DNA from: Gammaproteobacteria bacterium RIFCSPHIGHO2_12_FULL_38_11
GTDB lineage: Bacteria > Pseudomonadota > Gammaproteobacteria > Coxiellales > Coxiellaceae
DNA length: 38,034 nt
NCBI GenBank assembly: GCA_001801515.1
Contig: MGXX01000085.1
Coordinates: 1-38,034, forward strand
Direction of reading: 5' to 3'
A program made the position numbers and the translations under genes. Of this stretch, positions 16,640-25,631 are shown piece by piece. The notes under the pieces were generated by a model, which was given only the letters and a program-made list of their open reading frames with translations, searched no databases and was not told the origin of the DNA. The first letter of the stretch is position 1; each line of letters starts with the position of its first letter.

Positions 16640-16795
16640 TTACGCGGTTTTTGCGCGGTCTTTACGCGGTCTTTACGCGGAAAATGAGGCTGAAAACTAA
16701 AAAAATATTAAAAATCAATATGTTATAATTTTCAGACGGTGTCTGCAAAATTGACGAAGTTGTTATGCGGTACTTATACGGAACCTATGCGGAAC
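16640..16795. repeat. Two arrays of 11-bp tandem repeats
   Basis: Units TTACGCGGTTT, TTGCGCGGTCT, TTACGCGGTCT and TTACGCGG run from 16640 to 16680, directly after the stop codon of the AlbA_2 gene. A related array, TTATGCGGTAC, TTATACGGAAC, CTATGCGGAAC, lies at 16763-16795. A unit of 11 bases is not a multiple of three, so copy-number change would shift any frame running through it. Confidence 0.75.
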
Positions 16796-16842
16796 CACTT
16801 CGGGAGTCTTCGAAAGTGCCGAAGACTAAGACGATTTTATTC

Positions 16843-17071
16843 AACCTAGATTCGGCAGTTGGAACCGTCGCGAGGAGACTTAAGCTAATGAAGATGCGTT
16901 GGATTTTTGAAAAATTTCCTGAAATCGTATTCACCCATACGGTGAAGGAAATTTTTTGAAAATTCAACTGAAATCGTATTCACCCATACGGTGAAGGAAA
17001 TTTTTTGAAAATTCAATGCATATTCAGACGATTAAGCCTCCGCAGCAGGTTTCAACTGCCGAATCTAGGTT
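16843..17071. repeat. 24-bp inverted repeats bracketing a possible invertible segment
   Basis: The left arm 16843-16866 (core TAGATTCGGCAGTTGG) and right arm 17048-17071 are reverse complements with one mismatch in 24. They enclose 181 bases. The right arm overlaps the 5' end of the recombinase ORF, and the segment contains two 48-bp direct repeats and the ATG at 17016. The arrangement resembles inversion switches worked by tyrosine recombinases. That inversion occurs is inference. Confidence 0.7.
16920..17016. repeat. Two 48-bp direct repeats upstream of the recombinase
   Basis: The units 16920-16967 and 16969-17016 are identical over 48 bases, separated by one C. Each contains the small palindrome TCACC-CATAC-GGTGA and ends GAAAATTCAA. 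They could bind the recombinase or an accessory factor. Confidence 0.9.
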
Positions 17072-18320
17072 CAAGGTATATATGAATTCAAAACAGCCAT
17101 ACATTCCACAAGCTATCTTCGACAGTATCGAATTCTTGAAATACGATGGCCACCCCGCTCACCTAGACATCAAATTTAATGAAGATTTCAAACGGGGGAA
17201 GCAATTCTTATTAAGTTATAAAAATAATGATGCTACTTTCAATAGTTTCAGACGTGAAATTGAACGATTTGCACAATACTGCTGGTTTATGCTTAAAAAA
17301 AATATGCGCGAAATGAAGCGCGATGACATTGAAGAATATTTATTGTTTTGTCAAAAGCCACCAACACTATGGATTGGTAATCAAAGCGTGCCGAGATTTG
17401 TCGTTAATCGAGACGGTCTGCGAATTCCAAATAAAAAATGGCGACCATTTTTAGTATCGGTTTCAAAATCAGAACGAAAAGACGGCAAAACACCGAATAG
17501 ACGCGATTATCAATTATCTGAAAAAGCCTTTCGTGAGATTTTTACGATTCTAAATTGTTATTACAATTTTTTAATTCAACAAGATTTTGCGGAAATTAAT
17601 CCCATTTTGCAGATCAAACAAAAAAACAGATTTTACAGATCAGATCAAACAAAAACAAAAATTCGACGCATATCGGAATTGCAATGGAAAACAGTGATTG
17701 AAACTGCGGAAAGAATGGCGAAAGAAAACCCAGACAAACATGAACGTACTCTATTTATTATTTCGCTTTTATATGGCATGTATTTACGCATTTCAGAATT
17801 AGTTTCAAGTCCTCGCTGGACGCCAACCATGAATGATTTTGCAAAAGATCATGATAAAAATTGGTGGTTTACAACAGCAGGAAAAGACAATAAAGAACGA
17901 CAAATTGCAGCCAGCCCGTCAATATTATCTGCGCTTAAGCGTTGGCGTGCACATTTAAAATTATCCCCTACCTTACCCTTACCAAATGATAATGCGCCAT
18001 TGATTCCAGCCATGCGCGGTAACAATGCAGTCACTGACACGAGCCATATTCGAAAAATTATGCAGGACTGTTTTGATGAGGCGATTTTTACATTGCGCAA
18101 AAAGAAGTTGGAAGAAGACGCGCAAGAACTATCGCAAGCAACTGTGCATTGGTTGCGACATACTGGCATTTCAGATGATATCAAAATACGTCCCAGAGAA
18201 CATGTGCGTGATGATGCGGGACATAGCTCAAGCAGTATTACCGATAAATATATTGATATTAGCTTAAAGGAAAGGCACGCTTCAGCTAAGAAAAAAATAT
18301 TGAGGCCCATCGATATTTAA
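17016..18320 (+). CDS. Tyrosine recombinase / integrase
   Basis: A site-specific recombinase of the lambda integrase superfamily, 434 residues from the ATG at 17016. The core-binding domain spans roughly residues 60-210. The catalytic set is complete: R258 (LRISEL), K290 (GKDNKERQ), H378 and R381 (HWLRHTG), H403 (AGHSS) and nucleophile Y412 (TDKYIDI). The start is uncertain. ATG 17016 has no close ribosome binding site and lies inside the possible invertible segment. ATG 17082 has AAGG at 17073-17076 and lies just outside it. The best reading is that the gene governs or is governed by the inverted repeats at its 5' end. Whether it also moves the 14-18 kb block is open. Confidence 0.93.
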   Translation: MHIQTIKPPQQVSTAESRFKVYMNSKQPYIPQAIFDSIEFLKYDGHPAHLDIKFNEDFKRGKQFLLSYKNNDATFNSFRREIERFAQYCWFMLKKNMREMKRDDIEEYLLFCQKPPTLWIGNQSVPRFVVNRDGLRIPNKKWRPFLVSVSKSERKDGKTPNRRDYQLSEKAFREIFTILNCYYNFLIQQDFAEINPILQIKQKNRFYRSDQTKTKIRRISELQWKTVIETAERMAKENPDKHERTLFIISLLYGMYLRISELVSSPRWTPTMNDFAKDHDKNWWFTTAGKDNKERQIAASPSILSALKRWRAHLKLSPTLPLPNDNAPLIPAMRGNNAVTDTSHIRKIMQDCFDEAIFTLRKKKLEEDAQELSQATVHWLRHTGISDDIKIRPREHVRDDAGHSSSSITDKYIDISLKERHASAKKKILRPIDI

Positions 18321-18376
18321 ATGCTGTGAGGCAACGGGTGAAATAAGTCATTTACACAGAATTTTTTACAGCCCCT

Positions 18377-19507
18377 TTAAACTTGAAAAAACCGCTTCAC
18401 CGAATCGAACCATTTGCTCGATTTTGGGCTGTGATTTTTATTATCTGTTTTTAATAAGGCATCAAATTCGCGTAATTTATTTTTTTGTTCTTCGGTTAAA
18501 CTTACCGGCGTTTCAACCACAATACGGCATAACAAGTCACCAACTTGTCCACCCCGTAATGCTTTTACCCCTTTGCCACGCAAACGAAATTGCGCACCAC
18601 TTTGTGTTTCAAGCGGAATTTTTAAATTAACATTACCACTTAATGTGGGCACTTCAACTTCGCCACCCAATGCTGCAATGATATAACTTACTGGAATTTC
18701 ACAATGTAAGTCGTTGCCTTCACGGTGAAAAATAGCGTGATCTTTCACGTGTATTTGCACATATAAATCACCTGCTGGTGCACCATGCATACCTGCTTCA
18801 CCCTCACCCGTTAAACGAATGCGATCACCAGAATCAACCCCTGCTGGAACTTTCACAGATAAAGTTTTAGTTTCGCGTACACGTCCTTGGCCATGACAAG
18901 ATCCACAAGGATCTTTGATGACTTGACCTGCACCACCACAGGATGGACACGGTTGCGCAATGGATAAAAAACCGTGCTGCATTGCAACTTGGCCTTGACC
19001 ATTACATTTTGAACAAGTTGTTTTGCTCGTGCCTTTTTTAGTACCTCGACCATCACAAGTTTTACAGCCAACCCATGTCGGTATTTTAATTTCTTTGCTA
19101 ATACCGTGAACCGCTTCTTCTAAAGTGATTGAAAATTCATACGCTAAATCAGTGCCACGCTGCGCTTGCTGTTGACGACCACCGCGACCACGTGCACCAC
19201 CACCAAAAATATCACCAAATATATCGCCAAAAATATCGCCTACATTATCAAATCCAAAGCCACCCGGCCCACCACCTGCGCTCGCATTAACACCAGCATG
19301 GCCAAACTGATCATAAGCTCCCCGTTTTTTAGGGTCAGACAATACTTCATATGCGGCTTTTGCCTCTTTGAAGTTATCTTCAGCTTGCTTATTATCTGGA
19401 TTACGATCGGGATGATGCTTCATCGCCAAACGGCGATAAGCTTTTTTGATATCCTCTTCGGTGGCAGATTTGGAAACGCCTAAAATTTCATAATAGTCGC
19501 GGGGCAT
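18377..19507 (-). CDS. dnaJ: Chaperone protein DnaJ
   Basis: Hsp40 co-chaperone that delivers clients to DnaK and stimulates its ATPase. It has 376 residues with all type I domains: the J domain with HHPDRNPD (about residue 31), a Gly/Phe-rich region ([20 protein letters not shown]), four zinc-binding repeats [24 protein letters not shown] and CGSCHGQG (about 146-204), and the C-terminal client-binding domain. It is third in grpE-dnaK-dnaJ, 83 bases after dnaK; that gap is mostly two GC-rich hairpins. The ribosome binding site is weak. In many gammaproteobacteria carA follows nearby; here a 4.3-kb plus-strand block intervenes. Confidence 0.97.
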   Translation of the reverse strand: MPRDYYEILGVSKSATEEDIKKAYRRLAMKHHPDRNPDNKQAEDNFKEAKAAYEVLSDPKKRGAYDQFGHAGVNASAGGGPGGFGFDNVGDIFGDIFGDIFGGGARGRGGRQQQAQRGTDLAYEFSITLEEAVHGISKEIKIPTWVGCKTCDGRGTKKGTSKTTCSKCNGQGQVAMQHGFLSIAQPCPSCGGAGQVIKDPCGSCHGQGRVRETKTLSVKVPAGVDSGDRIRLTGEGEAGMHGAPAGDLYVQIHVKDHAIFHREGNDLHCEIPVSYIIAALGGEVEVPTLSGNVNLKIPLETQSGAQFRLRGKGVKALRGGQVGDLLCRIVVETPVSLTEEQKNKLREFDALLKTDNKNHSPKSSKWFDSVKRFFQV

Positions 19508-19528
19508 TAACTACTCACTTCGCTCGTT

Positions 19529-19593
19529 CACACGCAGGCTACCGCCCGCGTGCTATTTATATTTTTCACACGCAGGCTTTCGCCAGCGTGCTA
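19529..19593. repeat. Tandem hairpin repeats between dnaK and dnaJ
   Basis: CACACGCAGGCTACCGCCCG and onward (19529-19555) and CACACGCAGGCTTTCGCCAG and onward (19567-19593) are direct repeats. Each can form a stem (CACGC with GCGTG). The dnaK stop codon (19591-19593) lies in the second. A related copy sits between secD and secF. They may attenuate dnaJ or protect the dnaK 3' end. Confidence 0.75.
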
Positions 19594-21531
19594 CTTGTCT
19601 TTGTCTTTTACTTCTTCAAACTCCGCATCCACCACACCATCATCTTTTTTTGCTTCAGGCTGTGGCTGTTCAGCATTACCAGCAGCATCACCTGGATTTT
19701 GCGTATACGCACGTTCTGCAATTTTTCCTGAAATTTCAGACAATTCTTTTGTTTTAGCCTCAATTGCATCCTTATCTTCACCTTTAATGAGTTCTTTTAA
19801 CGCTTTAATTAATGATTCAATATTTGTTTTTTCATCTGCTGTTACTTTATCGCCTAAATCAGCAAGCGATTTTTCTGTTCCATGCATTAATGAGTCTGCA
19901 TGATTACGCACAGTCACTAACTCATGGAATTTTTTATCTTGTTCTTTATGCTCATCTGCATCTTTCATCATGCGTTCTACTTCCGCATCCGACAAACCAC
20001 TCGACGCTTTAATCACAATCGATTGTTCTTTGTTGGTTGCTTTATCTTTTGCAGACACATGTAAAATACCATTTGCATCGATATCAAAAGTCACTTCAAT
20101 TTGCGGAACACCACGCGGTGCCGGTGGAATATCAGATAAATCAAAACGCCCTAATGATTTATTCGCCGATGCAATTTCACGTTCACCTTGCAAAACATGC
20201 ACGGTTACCGCAGTTTGGTTGCTTTCTGCTGTTGAAAAGACTTGTGATGTTTTGGTTGGAATCGTTGTGTTCTTTTCAATTAATTTAGTCATCACGCCGC
20301 CCATCGTTTCAATACCCAAAGATAAAGGCGTTACGTCTAACAATAAAACATCTTTCACTTCACCCGACAATACAGCACCTTGAATTGCCGCACCCACAGC
20401 AACCGCTTCATCAGGATTCACATCATGACGTGGATCTTTTCCAAAGAAAGCTTTAACCGCTTCTTGTACTTTCGGCATACGCGTTTGACCACCCACTAAA
20501 ATCACATCGGTAATATCGGAGTTTTTCAAACCCGCATCTTTCATTGCAATTTCGCAAGGTTTAATTGTACGCGTAATAAAATCTTCAACCAGTGATTCTA
20601 ATTTTGCACGGGTTACAGTGATATTTAAATGTTTTGGACCTGATGCATCAGCTGTAATATAGGGTAAATTCACATCAGTTTGTTGTGCTGACGATAATTC
20701 AATTTTCGCTTTTTCTGCTGCTTCTTTTAAACGTTGCAATGCTAACGGATCACTATGCAAATCAATACCGGATTCTTTTTTGAATTCATCCGTTAAATAC
20801 CCCATTAAACGCGCATCAAAATCTTCACCACCTAAAAATGTATCACCATTGGTCGACAACACTTCAAATTGATGTTCACCATCCACATCTGCAATTTCAA
20901 TAATTGAAATATCAAATGTACCACCCCCCAAATCGTATACGGCAATTTTACGGTCACCTTTTTGTTTGTCCATGCCAAACGCCAAAGCAGCCGCAGTCGG
21001 TTCATTAATAATGCGCTTTACTTCTAAACCCGCAATTTTACCAGCATCTTTTGTTGCTTGACGTTGTGAATCGTTAAAATAAGCTGGGACAGTAATAACC
21101 GCTTCAGTTACTTCATGCCCTAAATAATCTTCTGCCGTTTTTTTCATTTTCATTAAGACTTGTGCAGATATTTGGGGTGGCGCTTTTTTTGGATCACTTG
21201 TCGTACTCACATCAACCCAAGCATCACCATTATCAGCAGCAATGATTTTATAAGGCACCATTTTAATATCTTTCTGTACGATTTCATCTTTGAATTTACG
21301 ACCAATTAAACGTTTGATCGCATATAAAGTATTTTTAGGGTTGGTTACTGATTGTCGTTTTGCTGATGCACCTACCAATACTTCGCCTTCTTTTGTATAG
21401 GCAACAATTGATGGCGTTGTGCGTGCACCTTCAGCATTGTCGATAACACGTGGCTTTCCGCCTTCCATTACCGCAACGCATGAATTTGTTGTCCCTAAGT
21501 CAATACCGATAATTTTGCTTGTTGTTGCCAT
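19591..21531 (-). CDS. dnaK: Chaperone protein DnaK (Hsp70)
   Basis: ATP-driven chaperone for folding and heat-shock recovery. It has 646 residues, close to the family norm. The nucleotide-binding domain begins [13 protein letters not shown] and includes [31 protein letters not shown] and [12 protein letters not shown]. The linker is [15 protein letters not shown], followed by the substrate-binding domain and helical lid. The acidic tail ends [17 protein letters not shown] lies upstream of the ATG at 21531. A sigma-32-like promoter at 21564-21591 sits in the grpE-dnaK gap, so dnaK can be induced independently of grpE. Confidence 0.98.
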   Translation of the reverse strand: MATTSKIIGIDLGTTNSCVAVMEGGKPRVIDNAEGARTTPSIVAYTKEGEVLVGASAKRQSVTNPKNTLYAIKRLIGRKFKDEIVQKDIKMVPYKIIAADNGDAWVDVSTTSDPKKAPPQISAQVLMKMKKTAEDYLGHEVTEAVITVPAYFNDSQRQATKDAGKIAGLEVKRIINEPTAAALAFGMDKQKGDRKIAVYDLGGGTFDISIIEIADVDGEHQFEVLSTNGDTFLGGEDFDARLMGYLTDEFKKESGIDLHSDPLALQRLKEAAEKAKIELSSAQQTDVNLPYITADASGPKHLNITVTRAKLESLVEDFITRTIKPCEIAMKDAGLKNSDITDVILVGGQTRMPKVQEAVKAFFGKDPRHDVNPDEAVAVGAAIQGAVLSGEVKDVLLLDVTPLSLGIETMGGVMTKLIEKNTTIPTKTSQVFSTAESNQTAVTVHVLQGEREIASANKSLGRFDLSDIPPAPRGVPQIEVTFDIDANGILHVSAKDKATNKEQSIVIKASSGLSDAEVERMMKDADEHKEQDKKFHELVTVRNHADSLMHGTEKSLADLGDKVTADEKTNIESLIKALKELIKGEDKDAIEAKTKELSEISGKIAERAYTQNPGDAAGNAEQPQPEAKKDDGVVDAEFEEVKDKDK

Positions 21532-21563
21532 GGTTATTTCCTCTGTAAGATTCGTTATTTGTT

Positions 21564-21591
21564 ATCTGGGGGTTGATTTGTTTATTTCAAG
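21564..21591 (-). promoter_or_regulatory. Sigma-32-type heat-shock promoter of dnaK
   Basis: On the minus strand, CTTGAAA (21585-21591) is followed after 13 bases by CCCCAGAT (21564-21571), close to the RpoH consensus CTTGAAA-N11-16-CCCCATNT. The dnaK ATG lies about 33 bases downstream. Confidence 0.8.
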
Positions 21592-21614
21592 TCGCTTCGC
21601 TCATACTCACACTG

Positions 21615-22202
21615 CTACGCTGCCACAATCACCATCGCCGCTCTTAATACACGTCCATGTAGTGCATAGCCTTTTTGTAAAACTTGCACAACCGTGCTCG
21701 GTTTTGCCCCTTTTTCAGGACGCATCGACATCGCTTCATGTTGAGCTGGATCAAAGACATCACCCACTTTAGGATCAATAGGTGAAACACCATGCTTTTC
21801 CAATAGTTTATTTAATATATCTAATGTCAATTCCATACCTTTACACACCGACTGTATTTTTGGGTCATCTGACACTGTGCCTTCAAGACCACGCATCATG
21901 CTATCAACAACCGGAATCAACTCAGTCAACAATCGTTCTGCACCAAACTTACGCGCCTTACTCACATCTTGTTCAGCTCGACGACGCGCATTTTCCGCTT
22001 CTGCAAGTGCACGCGCTGCCTGATCTTTGTAAAAATCAAGCTGTTTTTCTAGCAAAACAAGCTGATCTCGTGACTTATTGTCAGTTGCTTCTTCGGATAA
22101 TAAATGTTCGTCATCAATACTTTTTTTAGGCGCATCTTGAATTTCTTCTTCTGCCAAATCGCGCCATTTATCAGCGGATGGTGATTCTTCTTTTTTAGTC
22201 AT
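21615..22202 (-). CDS. grpE: Nucleotide exchange factor GrpE
   Basis: Exchanges ADP for ATP on DnaK and acts as a thermosensor. It starts at 22202 (MTKKEESPSADKW), with AGGAG 6-7 bases upstream, giving 195 residues. The open frame extends 11 codons further, but that part overlaps the leader. The N-terminus is acidic and coiled (LLEKQLDFYKDQAARALAEA), followed by the family motif AENARRRAEQDVSKARKFGAERLLTELIPVVDS, interrupted here only for reading, and the C-terminal beta domain with GDVFDPAQHEAMSM and VLQKGYALHGRVLRAAMVIV. It heads grpE-dnaK-dnaJ and has its own sigma-32-like promoter. It is divergent from elyC. Confidence 0.96.
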   Translation of the reverse strand: MTKKEESPSADKWRDLAEEEIQDAPKKSIDDEHLLSEEATDNKSRDQLVLLEKQLDFYKDQAARALAEAENARRRAEQDVSKARKFGAERLLTELIPVVDSMMRGLEGTVSDDPKIQSVCKGMELTLDILNKLLEKHGVSPIDPKVGDVFDPAQHEAMSMRPEKGAKPSTVVQVLQKGYALHGRVLRAAMVIVAA

Positions 22203-22231
22203 GTAAACTCCTCGTATCGTGTTTGCATTAA

Positions 22232-22259
22232 ACATAGGGTTTAATTTCTAAAATTCAAG
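22232..22259 (-). promoter_or_regulatory. Sigma-32-type heat-shock promoter of grpE
   Basis: On the minus strand, CTTGAAT (-35; CTTGAA at 22254-22259) and CCCTATGT (22232-22239) are about 13 bases apart, near the RpoH consensus. The grpE ATG is about 30 bases downstream. It overlaps the leader of the divergent elyC gene. Confidence 0.75.
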
Positions 22260-22267
22260 GACTAGAA

Positions 22268-23035
22268 ATGTTAATCTGGCTTAAAAAAATTATTTCCGCT
22301 TTCTTGCTACCGCTACCATTTGGATTATTTTGGATTGCATTGGGGCTCATTCTACTGTTTGTACAACATACAAAAACGCTGAGAACAACCTGTTTTTGCA
22401 TCGGATTTTTTATTATTCTTTTATTTTCATTCAGTCCCATTTCAGCAAAACTTTTAAATTCTTTACAATACCGCTATGACCCTTTGTTATATGCCCCACC
22501 CAATGTCAACTCGGTGGTTATATTAGGCGGCGGTATTCGCGGCAAGAAAAATTACCCACCCAATTTAACATTAGATTCTGCCTCTTTATCACGTTTGGTT
22601 GAGGGTATTCGTTTATTTAAACAGCTCTATACTACCAACTCCGATGCAAGCCTGATCTTATCAGGAGGCCGCGTATTTCAATCACCTGCGGTTGCCGGAA
22701 AAATGCGGAACACAGCAGAGATGCTCGGGGTTAGCAGTCAAAACGTCGTATTGGAAAACGGCTCACAAGACACGCATCAAGAAGCACGCTACTTGCGAAA
22801 AACACTCGGCACAAATCCCTTTATTTTAGTAACATCGGCTTATCACATGCCACGTGCAATGGATTTATTTCAGCAGCTAGGAATGCACCCCATAGCAGCA
22901 CCTACGCAATTTTTGGGCTATCGAAACAATTTTATCATTTGGTTAATTCCCACCGCCAACAGTCTGATCATAAGTGATATTGCGATTCATGAGTATTTAG
23001 GGATAGCATGGGAGAAATTGCAGAGATATATTTGA
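22268..23035 (+). CDS. elyC: ElyC/SanA-like DUF218 envelope protein
   Basis: An inner-membrane protein with a DUF218 domain; E. coli ElyC supports peptidoglycan and lipid-carrier homeostasis. It has 255 residues. Two N-terminal membrane segments (ISAFLLPLPFGLFWIALGLI and CFCIGFFIILLFSF) precede the DUF218 core: VVILGGGIRGKK, SLSRLVEGIRLFKQL, LILSGGR, the DTHQEARYL region, and ILVTSAYHMPRAMDLFQQLG. Length, two leading TMs and PLP near the start match ElyC better than SanA or YdcF. It is divergent from grpE, 65 bases apart, and co-directional with nadK. AAGG at 22257-22260 is the likely ribosome binding site. Confidence 0.82.
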   Translation: MLIWLKKIISAFLLPLPFGLFWIALGLILLFVQHTKTLRTTCFCIGFFIILLFSFSPISAKLLNSLQYRYDPLLYAPPNVNSVVILGGGIRGKKNYPPNLTLDSASLSRLVEGIRLFKQLYTTNSDASLILSGGRVFQSPAVAGKMRNTAEMLGVSSQNVVLENGSQDTHQEARYLRKTLGTNPFILVTSAYHMPRAMDLFQQLGMHPIAAPTQFLGYRNNFIIWLIPTANSLIISDIAIHEYLGIAWEKLQRYI

Positions 23036-23078
23036 GGGATCAGGGATCCTTAATAACCATCACAAGTGGCAACACATT

Positions 23079-23921
23079 ATGAACAACAAAACCTTTCACC
23101 ATATTGCCCTCATCGGCCGAGCTGGGAAAAATATTTCAGACACTTTAGAAGCCGTTAAACATTATTTACTCGACGAAAAATTATCTATTTTTATTGAAGA
23201 AAATACAGCATCAATGATGCCGGAAAATAATCTGCCACAATTTTCTGAAAAAAAAATACCCGACGAAATTGATTTAATGATTGTGATAGGCGGAGACGGC
23301 AGTTTATTACATGCTGCCCATTGCGCATTACCCTTTGATTTACCAGTATTAGGCATCAATCGCGGACATCTCGGATTTTTAACCGATATTCATCCTGATG
23401 AATTAAGTAAAATTGGTGATGTATTATCTGGTAAATATGTTTCAGAGGAACGTTTTTTATTAAAGACACAGCTGGGTATCGCATTAAACGATGTGGTTTT
23501 ATTACCTGGTAATTCAGCACAATTAATTGAATTTGATATTTTAATTAACGATCAATTTGTTTGCGTGCTTCGTGCAGACGGTTTAATTGTTGCAACACCA
23601 ACGGGCTCAACCGCGTATGCATTATCCGGCGGTGGCCCCATTCTACATCCGCAATTAAATGCCATTGCCTTAGTCCCCATGTTTCCGCATACATTAAGCA
23701 GTCGCCCTATTGTCGTTGATGGTAACGACAAAATAGAATTGCTAATCCGCGAGCAGAATGAATTTTCGCCCTGCATCAGCTGCGATGGACAAGAACGTAT
23801 TACAGTTGAACCCGGCACGCGCATCACCATTACCAAGCATGAAAAAAAATTACGATTAATTCATCCTGATAATTACAGCTATTTTGCAACATTAAGAGAA
23901 AAACTAGGGTGGCAAAATTGA
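23079..23921 (+). CDS. nadK: NAD kinase
   Basis: Phosphorylates NAD to NADP in the cytoplasm, the only route to NADP. It has 280 residues, a typical length. Motifs are IVIGGDGSLLHAA (GGDGS at 71-75), the NRGHLGFLTDI block, and LRADGLIVATPTGSTAYALS followed by GGGPILHP, which is the glycine-rich second motif. The C-terminal ISCDGQERITVEPG is also as expected. The neighbours grpE (divergent side) and recN (downstream) match the E. coli and Coxiella-type order. The 43 bases before it contain GGGATCAGGGATCC, a low-complexity word of the repeat type seen elsewhere here. Confidence 0.96.
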   Translation: MNNKTFHHIALIGRAGKNISDTLEAVKHYLLDEKLSIFIEENTASMMPENNLPQFSEKKIPDEIDLMIVIGGDGSLLHAAHCALPFDLPVLGINRGHLGFLTDIHPDELSKIGDVLSGKYVSEERFLLKTQLGIALNDVVLLPGNSAQLIEFDILINDQFVCVLRADGLIVATPTGSTAYALSGGGPILHPQLNAIALVPMFPHTLSSRPIVVDGNDKIELLIREQNEFSPCISCDGQERITVEPGTRITITKHEKKLRLIHPDNYSYFATLREKLGWQN

Positions 23922-23956
23922 AATAGTGTCACCGTCACTCATAATGAGAATGATAT

Positions 23957-25627
23957 ATGTTAACCAATATTACCATCAACAATTTCATCATTGTCAAATC
24001 ACTCTCGCTCGATTTTCAAAATGGATTGCATGTGTTGACAGGTGAAACAGGTGCCGGCAAATCAATTTGGATTGACGCCATTGAAATTGGTTTAGGCGGC
24101 AGAGCCGACGCACAAATGATTTACCCTAATGAAAAAACCTGCGATATCACCCTTTGCTTTAATTTGCAAAACCAGGCTGTAGCTAAAAAATGGCTGGAAT
24201 CACATGATTTACCGTGTGATGATGAATGTATTATTCGCCGCGTGATCGACCAGGAAAAACCATCGCGCACAACAATTAACGGCGTGCCTGTTCCACAACA
24301 ATGGGTACGCAGCTTATCAGAAATTATTTTATGCATTCACGGACAACACCAACATCAACGATTGCTAAGAACAGACGATCAACGTGATTTACTCGATCAT
24401 TATGCTAAAAATCACACTTTATTATTATCGATTCAAACCATTCACGAAGCATGGAAATCGCTTGAACGTGAAACACAAACATTGCAAAAACAATTTCACA
24501 ATAAAACTTCTGATTTAACATTATGGAAATATCAATTAGAAGAATTGCAAAAATTAATGGTTCAACCCAATGAATATGAAAATTTATTTACACAATACCA
24601 ACAGTTGCATCACGCCAAACAATTTGCAGTGACATTGAATGAAGCATTATGTTTTATTCAAAATGATGAAAATTCTGCAGCTTGTGATTTTACACAACAA
24701 GCGCTTTCGCGTTTACAAATAATTCATGCCAACGATCCCAAAATTAACACTATTCGTGAATTATTAACATCAGCGAAAATTCACCTTGACGAAGCCCGTG
24801 ACGCATTACAACAATATTGTTATGACAGTGATTTTTCTGGCGCACAATTAGAAAAAATAGAGCAACGTCTGGCAATTTTGCAAGATATTGCACGTAAACA
24901 TCACATCGACCCAAATCAATTATCAGATATTGAAAATTCACTCAAACAAAAAATAAACGCGTTAGAAAAAGCCGACGAAATACACTTATCACTTGAAAAA
25001 CAAAAAAATAAAATTATTATGGATTACAAAGCGCAAGCAGAAAAATTAACACAGAAAAGAGAAAAGGCAGCGAAAAAATTAAGCGCTGAAATTACTAATC
25101 AAATGCAACAATTAGGGATGGATGGTGGATTATTTAAAATTGATTTGCATCCCAATAATCACCCAATTCATTTTCATGGTAATGAAAGCATTCAATTTTG
25201 CATTGCTACCAATCCCGGACAAAGCCCGCATGATTTATCACACATCGTTTCTGGCGGTGAATTATCGCGATTAAGTCTGATTATTCAGGTACAGACCACA
25301 CAACAAAACCCTGTTCCCACTTTAATTTTTGACGAAGTGGATGTGGGTATTGGCGGAAAAACAGCTGATTTAGTCGGTCGCTTATTGCGTGAATTAAGCC
25401 ATAATGCCCAAGTATTGTGTGTCACGCATTTGCCACAGGTGGCCGCCTGTGGACATCATCATTTTAAAGCCGAAAAAATCACTGATGGTAAGCGCACCTC
25501 CACCTCAATTAAATTATTAAATAATAAAGGGCGCACAGAAGAATTGGCACGCATGCTTTCTGGGGCGAAAATTACCGAAAAAAGTTTATCGCATGCCAAT
25601 GAATTATTAACTAACTTAATGGATTAA
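23957..25627 (+). CDS. recN: DNA repair protein RecN
   Basis: An SMC-like ATPase acting in double-strand break repair. It has 556 residues. Walker A is GETGAGKS (29-36), followed by IDAIEIGLGGRAD. The middle is a long coiled coil (about 150-370). The C-terminal head has the ABC signature HIVSGGELSRLSL, then Walker B TLIFDEVDVGIGGKTADLVG and the D/H-loop LCVTHLPQVAA. It follows nadK by 35 bases, and 4 bases later begins a candidate effector gene, so the three may share a transcript. No LexA box was recognised upstream. Confidence 0.96.
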   Translation: MLTNITINNFIIVKSLSLDFQNGLHVLTGETGAGKSIWIDAIEIGLGGRADAQMIYPNEKTCDITLCFNLQNQAVAKKWLESHDLPCDDECIIRRVIDQEKPSRTTINGVPVPQQWVRSLSEIILCIHGQHQHQRLLRTDDQRDLLDHYAKNHTLLLSIQTIHEAWKSLERETQTLQKQFHNKTSDLTLWKYQLEELQKLMVQPNEYENLFTQYQQLHHAKQFAVTLNEALCFIQNDENSAACDFTQQALSRLQIIHANDPKINTIRELLTSAKIHLDEARDALQQYCYDSDFSGAQLEKIEQRLAILQDIARKHHIDPNQLSDIENSLKQKINALEKADEIHLSLEKQKNKIIMDYKAQAEKLTQKREKAAKKLSAEITNQMQQLGMDGGLFKIDLHPNNHPIHFHGNESIQFCIATNPGQSPHDLSHIVSGGELSRLSLIIQVQTTQQNPVPTLIFDEVDVGIGGKTADLVGRLLRELSHNAQVLCVTHLPQVAACGHHHFKAEKITDGKRTSTSIKLLNNKGRTEELARMLSGAKITEKSLSHANELLTNLMD

Positions 25628-25631
25628 AAAT

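Noticed and set aside
16785..16967. Minus-strand 60-codon ORF upstream of the recombinase, and plus-strand ORF 16765-16959
   Set aside because: Both consist of repeat and inverted-repeat DNA, and the minus frame starts with TTG without a ribosome binding site. I use the minus frame only to discuss what inversion would do, not as a gene.
16920..17016. CRISPR-like repeats
   Set aside because: There are only two copies with a 1-base gap, no spacers and no cas genes.
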